Below are positions 1 to 7,875 of a stretch of 64,000 bases of DNA, piece after piece. The stretch covers positions 1 through 64,000 of the forward strand of contig JADHMP010000011.1 of NCBI GenBank assembly GCA_016779985.1, given 5' to 3'. The DNA comes from JADHMP01 sp016779985. GTDB lineage: Bacteria > Bacteroidota > Bacteroidia > Flavobacteriales > Flavobacteriaceae. Below the pieces are notes generated by a model, which was given only the letters and a program-made list of their open reading frames with translations, made no database searches and was not told the origin of the DNA. Position numbers and translations under genes: made by a program. Within the stretch, counting starts at the first letter, position 1. Every line of letters begins with the position of its first letter.

Positions 1-88
1 TATTTCTCAATACGCGCTGTCATTCTTTTCTATTCTTTCAAGGAACTTGTTTTCGCAATTAAATCTTTTCTTGACCCTTTTGCGGGTG
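1..88 (-). promoter_or_regulatory. Transcribed leader running off the left edge, candidate rRNA operon leader
   Basis: Seen: non-coding sequence directly downstream, on the minus strand, of a strong -7 box. It carries an AAGTTCCTTGAA element that looks like the boxA-type sequence of Bacteroidota rRNA leaders, then a GACAGCGCGT stretch. Inference: this is the leader of a leftward 16S-23S-5S operon that begins just off the window. No rRNA bases are visible, so it could also lead another stable RNA or a long 5' UTR. Confidence 0.4.
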
Positions 89-118
89 CAAATATAACAC
101 CCTTATTCATTTACACAA
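89..118 (-). promoter_or_regulatory. Leftward flavobacterial promoter (TTG-N19-TATATTTG)
   Basis: On the minus strand a TTG (plus positions 116-118) is followed after 19 bases by TATATTTG (plus positions 89-96). This matches the published Bacteroidota consensus TTG-N17-23-TAnnTTTG. It is one of the best-formed promoters in the window and points off the left edge, away from the DUF4294 gene. Confidence 0.7.
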
Positions 119-181
119 TTTATTTTGTGGAATATATTTTAAGAAAAAATTAAGAAGGTGTTGATAACTCAACAACAGGGG

Positions 182-868
182 CTATTGATCAAATTTGATT
201 TGTTTTTTTCTAGACCTCCAAAGGGTGTAGAGACTATCTAGATCATACTCAAGGGCGGTGGCATCTAATTCAATAATACCTTCTGCAGCAGCCCGCTGTA
301 AAATGTCTTCAATTAAAAAATCTTCATATTCTGTCTCGGGTTCATATTCCGCTTTGAGTGTGAGGTCAAAAAAACTAGCCGTTGTTTGATATAAAAAAGC
401 CCGCCAGCCATTACGTAATTCTTTGACCAGTTGGTGGGTGGTCACCCCTGTTTGTCGGTGTACTAGCTTTATTAAAATGCGGCCTTGGGATCGGGATAGT
501 TTTTTTAATTCTTCTTCAAATTCATCATAAATAAAGCTTTCAATCCGCTTAAGATATTGCTTGCGTTTGCGTTTGTTCTTGATACGCTCCAATCTTATGG
601 TTAGAGAATCTAGTCGATCGCCAGCTAATTTTGCGTAGGGGTAGACTCGTAAGGTGCGGTTACGAAGAATGAGATAGGACTTTAAATCATTCATGCTTGA
701 AAACCGAAGGGGTTGAAATAAAATCACTTCATCAAGTGCAATGCCATATCTATCTAGGCTATCTATTTGAAAACGCTCAAGAATCTCTTTGTAGTGAGTC
801 AAACTATCTGTCTGTGAAAAGCAGAAAGTAAATAAAAAAACAAATGAAAAAAAAAGGGTCTTTTTCAT
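182..868 (-). CDS. DUF4294 family secreted protein
   Basis: A 228-residue protein. It opens with a typical signal peptide (basic start, hydrophobic stretch to about residue 18, then FSQ before the likely cleavage site), so it is probably periplasmic. The remainder fits the DUF4294 family, which is essentially confined to Bacteroidota and has no known function. A conserved-looking arginine/tyrosine-rich stretch lies near residues 53-90, a lysine/arginine-rich helix near 95-110, and the C-terminal third is acidic. It is divergent from the M42 peptidase gene, with about 90 bases between the starts. No catalytic motif can be named. Assignment to the family is fairly sure; the role is unknown. Confidence 0.75.
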   Translation of the reverse strand: MKKTLFFSFVFLFTFCFSQTDSLTHYKEILERFQIDSLDRYGIALDEVILFQPLRFSSMNDLKSYLILRNRTLRVYPYAKLAGDRLDSLTIRLERIKNKRKRKQYLKRIESFIYDEFEEELKKLSRSQGRILIKLVHRQTGVTTHQLVKELRNGWRAFLYQTTASFFDLTLKAEYEPETEYEDFLIEDILQRAAAEGIIELDATALEYDLDSLYTLWRSRKKQIKFDQ

Positions 869-921
869 GAGGGTAAAATTACAAAATAATTGATCGGTGT
901 CGTTTTAAAGATCATAATCGT

Positions 922-929
922 TATTTTTG
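922..929 (+). promoter_or_regulatory. -7 box of the M42 peptidase promoter
   Basis: TATTTTTG, an exact match to TAnnTTTG, 30 bases before the ATG at 960. It overlaps the upstream in-frame TTG at 927, which argues that TTG is not the true start. Confidence 0.6.
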
Positions 930-959
930 CACCTCACAAAAATTTTGAATGCATTTGTT

Positions 960-2039
960 ATGAAAATTATTGATAAAAAAGCCTTGACTTTTCTTGAAGC
1001 CTATTTGAATAATGCGGCTCCTACAGGATATGAAAGTAATGGTCAAAAACTATGGATGGAATATATGAAGCCTTATGTGGACACTTTCATTACTGACACC
1101 TATGGCACAGCTGTTGGGATCATCAATCCTGATGCAAAATATAAGGTAGTTATTGAAGGGCATTCTGATGAAATTTCTTGGTATGTAAATTATATTGCAG
1201 ATAATGGACTAATCTATGTGATTCGCAATGGCGGTAGTGATCATCAAATTGCACCCTCTAAGTGGGTAAATATTCATACCAAAAAAGGGATTGTTAAGGG
1301 GGTTTTTGGGTGGCCAGCCATTCATACTAGAAAAGCGGGCAAAGAAGAAGTGCCAAAATTGGATAATATCTTTATTGATATAGGAGCCAAAGACAAAAAA
1401 GAGGTTGAAAAAATGGGCGTCCATGTGGGTTGTGTGATTACCTATCCAGACTCATTTCAAATTATTAATAAAAATAAGTTCATTTGTCGCGCCATAGATA
1501 ACCGAGCGGGTGGTTTTATGATTGCACAAGTAGCTAGGCTATTGATAGAGGAAAAAGTTAATCTACCCTTTGGTCTTTATGTGACCAATGCGGTGCAAGA
1601 AGAGGTAGGTTTGCATGGTGCCGAAATGATTACCCAAACCATTAAACCCAACGTAGCACTGGTTACTGATGTTTGTCACGATACAACTACGCCTATGATC
1701 AACAAAAAGCAAGAGGGCCACACCGAAATTGGAAAAGGACCTGTGATTTCCTATGCGCCTGCAGTACAAAATAATTTGAGAGAACGGATTATCGAAACAG
1801 CTGAGAAGGAAAAAATACCTTTTCAACGTTTGGCTTCTTCACGTTTCACTGGAACAGATACTGACGCCTTTGCCTATAGCAATGGTGGAGTTGCTTCTGC
1901 CTTGATATCTTTGCCCCTACGCTATATGCACACAACAGTAGAAATGGTTCAAAAAGAGGATGTGGAAAATGTTATTCGATTGATATTTGAAACTTTAAAA
2001 AATATTAAAGCTGGTGAAACATTCAGCTATTTTGAATAA
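960..2039 (+). CDS. M42 family metallopeptidase (glutamyl/tetrahedral aminopeptidase type)
   Basis: A 359-residue cytosolic, dinuclear-metal aminopeptidase of the M42 family, which trims peptides in the cytoplasm. Metal-ligand and catalytic motifs are all visible: HSDE at 68-71, Asp180 in AIDNRAGG, Glu214-Glu215 in QEEVGLHG, Asp237 in TDVCHD and His324 in RYMHTTVE. I take the ATG at 960 as the start. An in-frame TTG at 927 would add 11 residues but lies inside the -7 promoter box, so it cannot be on most transcripts. The gene stands alone, divergent from the DUF4294 gene. Annotators sometimes call this family cellulase/endoglucanase M; peptidase is the better-supported name. Confidence 0.9.
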   Translation: MKIIDKKALTFLEAYLNNAAPTGYESNGQKLWMEYMKPYVDTFITDTYGTAVGIINPDAKYKVVIEGHSDEISWYVNYIADNGLIYVIRNGGSDHQIAPSKWVNIHTKKGIVKGVFGWPAIHTRKAGKEEVPKLDNIFIDIGAKDKKEVEKMGVHVGCVITYPDSFQIINKNKFICRAIDNRAGGFMIAQVARLLIEEKVNLPFGLYVTNAVQEEVGLHGAEMITQTIKPNVALVTDVCHDTTTPMINKKQEGHTEIGKGPVISYAPAVQNNLRERIIETAEKEKIPFQRLASSRFTGTDTDAFAYSNGGVASALISLPLRYMHTTVEMVQKEDVENVIRLIFETLKNIKAGETFSYFE

Positions 2040-2060
2040 TTTTTTAGTTTTTGTTAGTTT

Positions 2061-2220
2061 CTAGAGTGGAGTACCATTAAACTTTCTCAGATAAATGCTA
2101 TTGAGAGGCGTTGTAATGTAGCTCCATACAAAGCCAAAGAACAGACCCAGTGCTGTAAATAAAAAAATTTAACATTTTGGCTAATTCAAAAGGGCTTGTT
2201 CTTTCAAATTCTTTCTTTAC
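2061..2220 (-). pseudogene. Frame-disrupted small membrane protein gene (candidate relict)
   Basis: Reading leftward from 2220, one frame gives an uninterrupted charged-then-hydrophobic stretch (VKKEFERTSPFELAKMLNFF). It runs into a run of seven A/T bases at 2161-2167. Beyond that run the same frame becomes nonsense and stops at 2098. The neighbouring frame continues plausibly for 32 more residues (FTALGLFFGFVWSYITTPLN and onward) to a TAG at 2061-2063. A single-base slip in the homopolymer would join them into a protein of about 50 residues with one membrane segment. A TAG lies immediately upstream and no good start is visible; the ATG at 2175 is the only candidate. It may be a decayed gene, a sequencing error, or chance. 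Confidence 0.4.
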
Positions 2221-2298
2221 CTATTTAAAAGTTTGCTTTACAACTCCTGACACTTGTTTTTAGTTTTGCACTTCAAATTCAATTTAAGACTCTTTAAA

Positions 2299-2553
2299 CT
2301 AGACTTTTTTAATTAATCTTATTAGATAGAGTAAAAAAACAGCTCCTAGAACTGCGGTGATAAGTGAACCTAAAAGACTATTGCCAAACGAAAAATTGAC
2401 AACGCTAAAAAGCCAGCCCCCTAGCATAGCTCCTGCCAGTCCTACCAAAAGATTAGCAAAAAGACCAAATCCTTTTATTTTCATCAATCTACCTGCTGTA
2501 TAACCAGCTGAAATGCCAATTACGATGTACCATAACACATTATTCATGATCAT
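2299..2553 (-). CDS. GlsB/YeaQ/YmgE-like small membrane protein
   Basis: An 84-residue, very hydrophobic, glycine-rich protein with three probable membrane helices (about residues 5-22, 30-50 and 58-78). The length and the glycine pattern (AGYTAGRLMK, GLAGAMLGGW) match the transglycosylase-associated/GlsB family, often linked to stress response but without a proven biochemical function. Two in-frame ATG codons (2553 and 2547) can serve as start. The gene stands between pyrD and the small relict, in the same direction, with no clear promoter box of its own. Confidence 0.7.
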   Translation of the reverse strand: MIMNNVLWYIVIGISAGYTAGRLMKIKGFGLFANLLVGLAGAMLGGWLFSVVNFSFGNSLLGSLITAVLGAVFLLYLIRLIKKV

Positions 2554-2652
2554 TGAGATTTAGGGATTACCTAAAAAGTTACGATATATTCTTTAGAATG
2601 AGAATGAAAAACTTTATTATTTGCAATATTCTGACTGCATAATAAATATAAA

Positions 2653-3666
2653 TTACAGTAGTTTTTTCAAAATATTTTTAACAATACTAGGCCCCTCATA
2701 CACAAAACCCGTATAAAGTTGGATTAGCGAGGCCCCTGCTTCCAATTTGTCTAGGGCGTCTTGAGGAGTATGAATTCCTCCTACGCCAATGATCGGAAAG
2801 GCGTTTTTGCTTTTAGTTTTTAAATACCGGATAACCTCAGTACTTCTCTTGTTTAAGGGTTTTCCGCTTAGTCCCCCTGTTTCAGATTTATTCTTGGACG
2901 CTAGTCCCTCTCGACTCAATGTGGTATTGGTAGCGATTACTCCGTCTATTTTAGTTGAGATCATTATGTCAATGATATCATCCAATTGAGCATCTGTCAA
3001 GTCGGGTGCTATTTTTAATAAAATGGGCTTAGGACGACTTTTGTTCTGATTCAATGCGTTGAGGGTAGTCAGAAGATGAGTTAAAGGTTCCTTGTCTTGG
3101 AGAGCTCTTAAATTAGGTGTGTTAGGAGAACTGACGTTCACAACAAAATAATCTACATAATCGAATAAGGCCTTAAAACAATAAATATAATCGTCAACAG
3201 CTTTTTCATTTGGAGTAACTTTATTTTTACCAATATTTCCACCTATTAAAACGTCTTTATTCTTTTTTAAACGCTCGATAGCTGCTTCTACTCCTTCGTT
3301 ATTAAAGCCCATCCGATTGATGAGTCCTTTGTCTTCTGGCAACCTAAAAAGTCTTTTTTTTGGGTTTCCCCCTTGTGGTTTGGGAGTTAGCGTACCAATT
3401 TCAATAAATCCAAAGCCAAAATTTGACAACTCCTTAAAGAGCTTTGCGTCTTTGTCAAAACCAGCTGCCATACCTACGGGGTTTGGAAAAGTGAGCCCAA
3501 ATACCTTTCGCTCTAAAGCAGTGTGATTGATTTGATATGAAGCTCGAAGTAATTTAGCTACACCAGGGATTAGGTGTGTTTTTTTAAGAACTCCAAAAAC
3601 GAAATAATGAACTTTTTCTGGGTCAAAAAGAAACAGTATGGGTTTTATTATCTTTTGATAAAGCAT
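2653..3666 (-). CDS. pyrD: Quinone-dependent dihydroorotate dehydrogenase (class 2)
   Basis: A 337-residue flavoprotein that oxidises dihydroorotate to orotate in pyrimidine synthesis and passes electrons to membrane quinone. The N-terminal helical extension of about 45 residues, typical of class 2 enzymes, is present. FMN and substrate motifs are visible: GMAAGFDKDAK at 65-75, NRMGFNNEG near 118-125, and NVSSPNT at 177-183 with the catalytic serine of class 2 enzymes. The C-terminal GVGGI phosphate loop is also there. Its ATG lies three bases beyond the T-tract of a strong terminator hairpin (3669-3693) that follows yajC. No TAnnTTTG box lies in the gap, so expression probably depends on readthrough of that hairpin. 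Confidence 0.95.
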   Translation of the reverse strand: MLYQKIIKPILFLFDPEKVHYFVFGVLKKTHLIPGVAKLLRASYQINHTALERKVFGLTFPNPVGMAAGFDKDAKLFKELSNFGFGFIEIGTLTPKPQGGNPKKRLFRLPEDKGLINRMGFNNEGVEAAIERLKKNKDVLIGGNIGKNKVTPNEKAVDDYIYCFKALFDYVDYFVVNVSSPNTPNLRALQDKEPLTHLLTTLNALNQNKSRPKPILLKIAPDLTDAQLDDIIDIMISTKIDGVIATNTTLSREGLASKNKSETGGLSGKPLNKRSTEVIRYLKTKSKNAFPIIGVGGIHTPQDALDKLEAGASLIQLYTGFVYEGPSIVKNILKKLL

Positions 3667-3668
3667 AT

Positions 3669-3693
3669 AAAAAAACCCGCTTTGAGCGGGTTT
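3669..3693 (-). terminator. Rho-independent terminator after yajC, immediately before pyrD
   Basis: On the minus strand a 9-bp perfect stem (AAACCCGCT/AGCGGGTTT) with a 3-base loop is followed by seven T residues. This is the strongest intrinsic terminator seen in the window. It lies between the yajC stop (3699) and the pyrD start (3666), so besides ending the nusB-DUF1573-yajC transcript it could act as an attenuator for pyrD. Confidence 0.85.
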
Positions 3694-3698
3694 GAGAA

Positions 3699-3992
3699 TT
3701 ATTTTTTAGCAGGTGGTGGATTGAGTTTGGCACTCATTTCTAAAGAAAGAGCACTGCGCTCAATTTTCAACTTACCCGCCATTGTTTCAATCACACATGT
3801 ATTGTCTTTATCATTAAGCTCCATCACTTTGGCATGGATACCACTTTTGGTAACTATCCGATCTCCTTTTTTTAAATTGGTCATAAAGTTCTTCTCTTTC
3901 TTTTGACGTCTTTGCTGAGGTAATATGATAAAGAAGAAAAAAACCACTAACATCAATAATAAAAAAGGGAGTTGTCCAGATAAACCTTCCAT
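3699..3992 (-). CDS. yajC: Preprotein translocase subunit YajC
   Basis: A 97-residue inner-membrane protein associated with the Sec translocon (SecDF-YajC). One N-terminal membrane helix spans about residues 8-25 and ends in the family-typical ILPQQRRQKKE. A small basic cytoplasmic domain follows, with the KKGDRIVTKSGIHAKV motif. It lies 20 bases downstream of the DUF1573 lipoprotein gene and behind nusB in one leftward cluster, the common flavobacterial order. A strong terminator follows it. The identification is secure from size, topology and motif. Confidence 0.92.
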   Translation of the reverse strand: MEGLSGQLPFLLLMLVVFFFFIILPQQRRQKKEKNFMTNLKKGDRIVTKSGIHAKVMELNDKDNTCVIETMAGKLKIERSALSLEMSAKLNPPPAKK

Positions 3993-4012
3993 AGAGTGAG
4001 CTATTAATAATG

Positions 4013-4468
4013 TTATTTTGCTTTAGGTGTAACCATTGCTTTAATGCGAAGAGTTTCTCTTCCACTTTGTGTGTTAGCAGCAATGGTAACCGTTTTTTGT
4101 TGCATATTAGGTTTGTTGCTTGAGTCAAAATTAACCAAGATTTCACCACTGTCACCAGGAGCTATAGGAACATTTTTAGGATAACTTGGCACAGTACAAC
4201 CACAACTACCTCTGGCATCTACAATTATCAAATCAGATTTACCTGTATTTGTAAAAGAGAAGGTTGTTTGAACTTTATCTCCTTCATTGATTGTCCCAAA
4301 ATCATGAATTACTTTGTCAAATTGCATTATGGGCGCATCAGCTTTGTCTGCACTGTCATTTACGGCAGCTTCCACATTTTCTTTCTTAACTTTGCTTGAA
4401 GCTCCTTCTTGACATGAAGTTACTAGAAGACCAACAATGGCAAAAGTTGTTAGAATCCATTTTTTCAT
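4013..4468 (-). CDS. DUF1573 domain lipoprotein
   Basis: A 151-residue protein. A signal peptide ends in LLVTSC, so Cys19 is a likely lipidation site and the protein probably sits in the periplasm on a membrane. The rest is a single DUF1573 domain, an immunoglobulin-like fold common in Bacteroidota and found in ASPM/SPD-2/Hydin-type sequences. Its hallmark GSCGCT motif follows a DFGTINEGDKV strand. The function is unknown. The gene follows nusB after 44 bases and has its own promoter inside the nusB 3' end. Confidence 0.85.
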   Translation of the reverse strand: MKKWILTTFAIVGLLVTSCQEGASSKVKKENVEAAVNDSADKADAPIMQFDKVIHDFGTINEGDKVQTTFSFTNTGKSDLIIVDARGSCGCTVPSYPKNVPIAPGDSGEILVNFDSSNKPNMQQKTVTIAANTQSGRETLRIKAMVTPKAK

Positions 4469-4491
4469 TTTGAATAGTTTTAAATTTTGTT

Positions 4492-4521
4492 CAAAAGTAA
4501 CTAAAAAAATGCTTATAACAA
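4492..4521 (-). promoter_or_regulatory. Promoter for DUF1573-yajC (TTG-N19-TACTTTTG)
   Basis: On the minus strand TTG (plus 4519-4521) and TACTTTTG (plus 4492-4499) are separated by 19 bases, a full match to the flavobacterial consensus. The -33 part lies inside the last codons of nusB. The DUF1573 ATG follows at 4468. Confidence 0.65.
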
Positions 4522-5457
4522 TCCTCTTCCGGTTTTGTTCAATCGGTTTTTATCAGCAAATTCTTTGACTAGTTTATCTAAAACTCCATTGATAAAACTA
4601 TTGCTTTTTGGAGTGGAATATTCTTTGGCTATTTCTAAAAACTCATTGAGTGTTACTTTAGGGGGGATTTCAGGAAAGTACAACAACTCAGCAATAGCAA
4701 TTTTCAATAGCAGACGATCCAAATGGGCAATTCTGTCGGGATCCCAATTTGGTGTTTTCCCCTCAAGTTCTTTTTCTAAGGCTTCTTCATTAGTAAGAAA
4801 TTTTTCTAAGAGCGCATTTCCAAAATAGAGTTCTTCGGACCATTCTGACCCGTCAGGCAGAACCAGACTGTGAGAATTCTTAGGATCTATTTGTTTGAGG
4901 CTTTTTAAAATAAAAGTATTTATAACGGGTAAATCATCAAGCCAAGTAAGCTTCTGATCTTCATAAAATTGGTGCAAATAAGAAGCTGAAGCAATTTTAT
5001 TTTCAAAAATTTTGATAATAATTTCTCTTTGTAAGGCTGTATCTGGCTCAGAGATATTGCAATAGGCAACAAAGTCATCGTCTTTTTGGATTTCGTCCCA
5101 TAGTCTTTCCACCAATTTGAATTCAATTTCCCAATTGTTCAATTCAGATGAACTACTTTTTTTTAATAACACTGGATGCTCTGCTATAAAATCGAAATAT
5201 TTATTATTCAACAGACTGTCTGGAGATAGCGCTGACTCTGTATGTTTTATATACTTATTTTGATGTGATTCACTCTCCTTAACCAACTGATGTTTAAGTG
5301 CTTTGAAGAGAGCCAACTGAAGTATTAAAAGGTCTACACTATCTAAAATACTTTTTTTAAAAAAAGATAACTGCTCCTGAACTTTTCCCTGATCCACTAA
5401 AGAAAAGGCATACGCTGATTGTACAACTTTTATTCGAATATGGCGACGGGTGAGCAT
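4513..5457 (-). CDS. nusB: Transcription antitermination factor NusB (long flavobacterial form)
   Basis: A 314-residue protein, about twice the length of E. coli NusB. The C-terminal part from about residue 165 is the recognisable NusB fold: ILKSLKQIDP, WDPDRIAHLDRLLLKIAIAE and FINGVLDKLVKEF. It would bind boxA RNA with S10 during rRNA antitermination. The N-terminal half is the helical extension seen in Bacteroidota NusB and opens with LTRRHIRIKVVQSAYAF, the usual NusB start. It heads the leftward cluster with DUF1573 and yajC and is divergent from the ABC exporter. A TACTTTTG box lies 21 bases before the ATG. Confidence 0.92.
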   Translation of the reverse strand: MLTRRHIRIKVVQSAYAFSLVDQGKVQEQLSFFKKSILDSVDLLILQLALFKALKHQLVKESESHQNKYIKHTESALSPDSLLNNKYFDFIAEHPVLLKKSSSSELNNWEIEFKLVERLWDEIQKDDDFVAYCNISEPDTALQREIIIKIFENKIASASYLHQFYEDQKLTWLDDLPVINTFILKSLKQIDPKNSHSLVLPDGSEWSEELYFGNALLEKFLTNEEALEKELEGKTPNWDPDRIAHLDRLLLKIAIAELLYFPEIPPKVTLNEFLEIAKEYSTPKSNSFINGVLDKLVKEFADKNRLNKTGRGLL

Positions 5458-5477
5458 GTGTAAGAACTTTGTTTCGA

Positions 5478-5485
5478 CAAAAGTA
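5478..5485 (-). promoter_or_regulatory. -7 box of nusB
   Basis: TACTTTTG on the minus strand, exact TAnnTTTG, 21 bases before the nusB ATG. No TTG at the expected distance. Confidence 0.5.
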
Positions 5486-5582
5486 AACCAAAAATAATTA
5501 GGCTAAAAGTTTAACAGGTAGAATTCAATTCTCATTTTGATTTGCAGCCAATTACAATTGATTACCTTTACCCACTTAGCAA

Positions 5583-7337
5583 ATGAAAGCACTTCGGCAT
5601 CTAAATAAATACCTCTTCAAATACCGATACCAATTGTTGTTGGGTATTATTATAACTGTCATTGGTAGGATTTTTTCTTTAGTTGCACCACGGTTAATTG
5701 GCAATTCTCTAACAGCTGTTGAGCAGTTCTTAAAAAAAGGAGAAACTGACCCTGATGCACTTCAAAAAGAATTGCTCATTAATATTTTAATTATCATTGG
5801 CACCGCAATCGCGTCGGGGATATTCACATTTTGGATGCGACAAACCATTATCAATGTGTCAAGGTATATTGAGTTTGATTTGAAAAATGAAATATTTTGG
5901 CATTATCAACAACTATCTCAAAAGTTTTTTAAAGTTAACCGCACAGGAGATTTAATGAGTCGAATCAGTGAGGATGTCAGCAAGGCAAGAATGTATGTTG
6001 GTCCTGCCCTTATGTATAGTATCAATACTGTAGCCTTGTTTTTTATTGTAATATCTTATATGCTAAGTATTGCTCCTACATTAACGCTCTATACTATTCT
6101 ACCCCTCCCTATTCTTTCTGTTACGATTTACAAATTGAGTCGAGTGATCAATGTAAGAAGCACAGCTGTTCAGGAGCTTTTATCAAAAATGGCTACAGTG
6201 GCTCAAGAAAATTTTAGTGGCATTTCGGTAATTAAATCCTACGGTTTAGAGCATAACGCCCAAAAGCAATTCAAAAATCAGGCAGAAGAGAGTTATCAAA
6301 AAAACATGGCATTAGTCAAGGTGCAAGCATGGTTTTTTCCATTGATGATTTTACTTATAGGCATAAGCAATTTGATTGTCATTTTTGTAGGGGGCAATCA
6401 ATATATGCAAGGTGAAATTGCTTTTGGTGTATTAGCAGAATTTATAATTTATGTAAATATGCTCACATGGCCTGTTACGGTTGTGGGGTGGGTAACCTCT
6501 ATTGTGCAACAAGCAGAAGCCTCTCAAGAACGAATAAATGATTTTTTAAAACAAACTCCAAACGTTGTTTCTGGATCTTTAGAAAAAGAAAATATTAAAG
6601 GTGATTTGACCTTTAACAATGTTACTTTTCATTATCCTGAAAATGGAATTAAAGCTCTTGATAAAGTTAGTTTTAGCTTAAGATCAGGAGAAACCCTAGG
6701 AATATTAGGGAAAATTGGTTCTGGAAAATCTAGTTTGTTAGAGTTGATTCCAAGACTATATGATCCTAATGAGGGTAGCATAAAGTTAGATGGAATCAAT
6801 TTAAAAGAATTCACCCATAATAGCCTTAGAAGTGCTATTGCCTATGTGCCACAGAACCCTTTTCTGTTTTCCGAATCGATAGAAAAAAATATTCGGTTTG
6901 GAAATCAAAATGCAAGTTTGGAACAAATTCAAGAAGCAGCTAAAAACGCAGATGTTGCCAAAAACATAGAAGGGTTTAATAAAGGGTATCAAACCTTGCT
7001 TGGAGAACGAGGAGTGACTCTTTCTGGAGGTCAAATTCAAAGAGTTTCAATAGCACGTGCATTTATTAAAGAAGCTCAAATTTTACTTCTAGATGATTGT
7101 TTATCAGCGGTGGATACTGAAACTGAAGAAACCATTTTGAAAAACCTAGAAAAAATGGCAGCAAATAAAACAACCCTTATTGTTAGTCACCGAATTTCAT
7201 CCATCAAAAATGCAGATAAAATTATTGTTTTGGAAAATGGCAAAATAATTGAACAAGGCAATCATGCTGATTTGGTCAATAAACAAGGCTATTACACGGA
7301 TCTTTACGAAAAACAACAAACTGAAAAGTCAATTTAG
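5583..7337 (+). CDS. ABC exporter, fused permease and ATPase (MdlA/YheI-like)
   Basis: A 584-residue half-transporter: a six-helix membrane domain to about residue 310, then an ATPase domain. Visible motifs are Walker A (G376 to S383), the LSGGQ signature at 480-484, Walker B ILLLDD at 500-505 and the H-loop His536. The residue after Walker B is Asp505 instead of the usual catalytic glutamate, within LDDCLSAVD. That pattern is typical of MdlA/MdlB and YheI/YheH exporters, which usually work as unequal pairs, yet no partner is encoded nearby. The substrate cannot be told from sequence. TACCTTTA just upstream (5565-5572) is a near-consensus -7 box. Confidence 0.88.
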   Translation: MKALRHLNKYLFKYRYQLLLGIIITVIGRIFSLVAPRLIGNSLTAVEQFLKKGETDPDALQKELLINILIIIGTAIASGIFTFWMRQTIINVSRYIEFDLKNEIFWHYQQLSQKFFKVNRTGDLMSRISEDVSKARMYVGPALMYSINTVALFFIVISYMLSIAPTLTLYTILPLPILSVTIYKLSRVINVRSTAVQELLSKMATVAQENFSGISVIKSYGLEHNAQKQFKNQAEESYQKNMALVKVQAWFFPLMILLIGISNLIVIFVGGNQYMQGEIAFGVLAEFIIYVNMLTWPVTVVGWVTSIVQQAEASQERINDFLKQTPNVVSGSLEKENIKGDLTFNNVTFHYPENGIKALDKVSFSLRSGETLGILGKIGSGKSSLLELIPRLYDPNEGSIKLDGINLKEFTHNSLRSAIAYVPQNPFLFSESIEKNIRFGNQNASLEQIQEAAKNADVAKNIEGFNKGYQTLLGERGVTLSGGQIQRVSIARAFIKEAQILLLDDCLSAVDTETEETILKNLEKMAANKTTLIVSHRISSIKNADKIIVLENGKIIEQGNHADLVNKQGYYTDLYEKQQTEKSI

Positions 7338-7398
7338 TTTGTAGTGTTTAGATTTTTTTGTAAAATTGGCTCAAATCAACTATAATAATTAAACAAAA

Positions 7399-7767
7399 AT
7401 GTCGGAGAATCATGCAGATAAAGTAGAAGATATTTTCTCAAAAGTGCTTCGCGCTGGAAGAAGGACCTACTTTTTTGATATTAGAGAAACCAAAGCTAGT
7501 GACTACTATCTAACCATAACTGAAAGCAAAAAGTTTACTAACGAAGACGGTTCATTTTATTACAAAAAACATAAAATCTATTTGTATAAAGAAGATTTTA
7601 AAGACTTCAGTGATTTACTATCAGAAATGATCAATTATATCTTTGAGCATAGAGGTGAGGAAGTAATAAGTGAAAGACATCAAAAAAATTACAACCCCAA
7701 CTCAGACAATTCTATTGTCTCTGAAAACACAAAAGGGTTTTCCGATATTAATTTTGAAGATATTTAA
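7399..7767 (+). CDS. DUF3276 family PUR-like nucleic-acid-binding protein
   Basis: A 122-residue protein whose residues 10-85 match the DUF3276/PUR-alpha-like family of Bacteroidota and spirochaetes. The family folds like the PUR repeat and binds single-stranded nucleic acid. The stretch KVLRAGRRTYFFDI followed by YYLTITESKK and the lysine-rich YYKKHKIYLYKEDF strand are characteristic. The C-terminal 35 residues are polar and probably disordered. It lies 61 bases after the ABC exporter in the same direction. What it binds in the cell is not known. Confidence 0.85.
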   Translation: MSENHADKVEDIFSKVLRAGRRTYFFDIRETKASDYYLTITESKKFTNEDGSFYYKKHKIYLYKEDFKDFSDLLSEMINYIFEHRGEEVISERHQKNYNPNSDNSIVSENTKGFSDINFEDI

Positions 7768-7875
7768 TTATCAGTATTTTATATTGATAACTTTCACATG
7801 ATTTATTGAGCTTAAAGTTAAAACCTGCTCTACTCTCTAAATCGCATCAATATTTTTATTTTTAGAAAAAAAAGT

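Noticed and set aside
927..959. Upstream TTG start for the M42 peptidase
   Set aside because: The codon overlaps the exact -7 box at 922-929; the ATG at 960 fits the family start.
3574..3906. Open frame of 110 codons on the plus strand through pyrD/yajC
   Set aside because: It is a shadow of two well-identified genes on the other strand, with no family match or promoter.
7768..7790. Hairpin TTATCA/TGATAA after the DUF3276 gene
   Set aside because: Six A/T-rich pairs with an 11-base loop and no T-tract; too weak to call a terminator.
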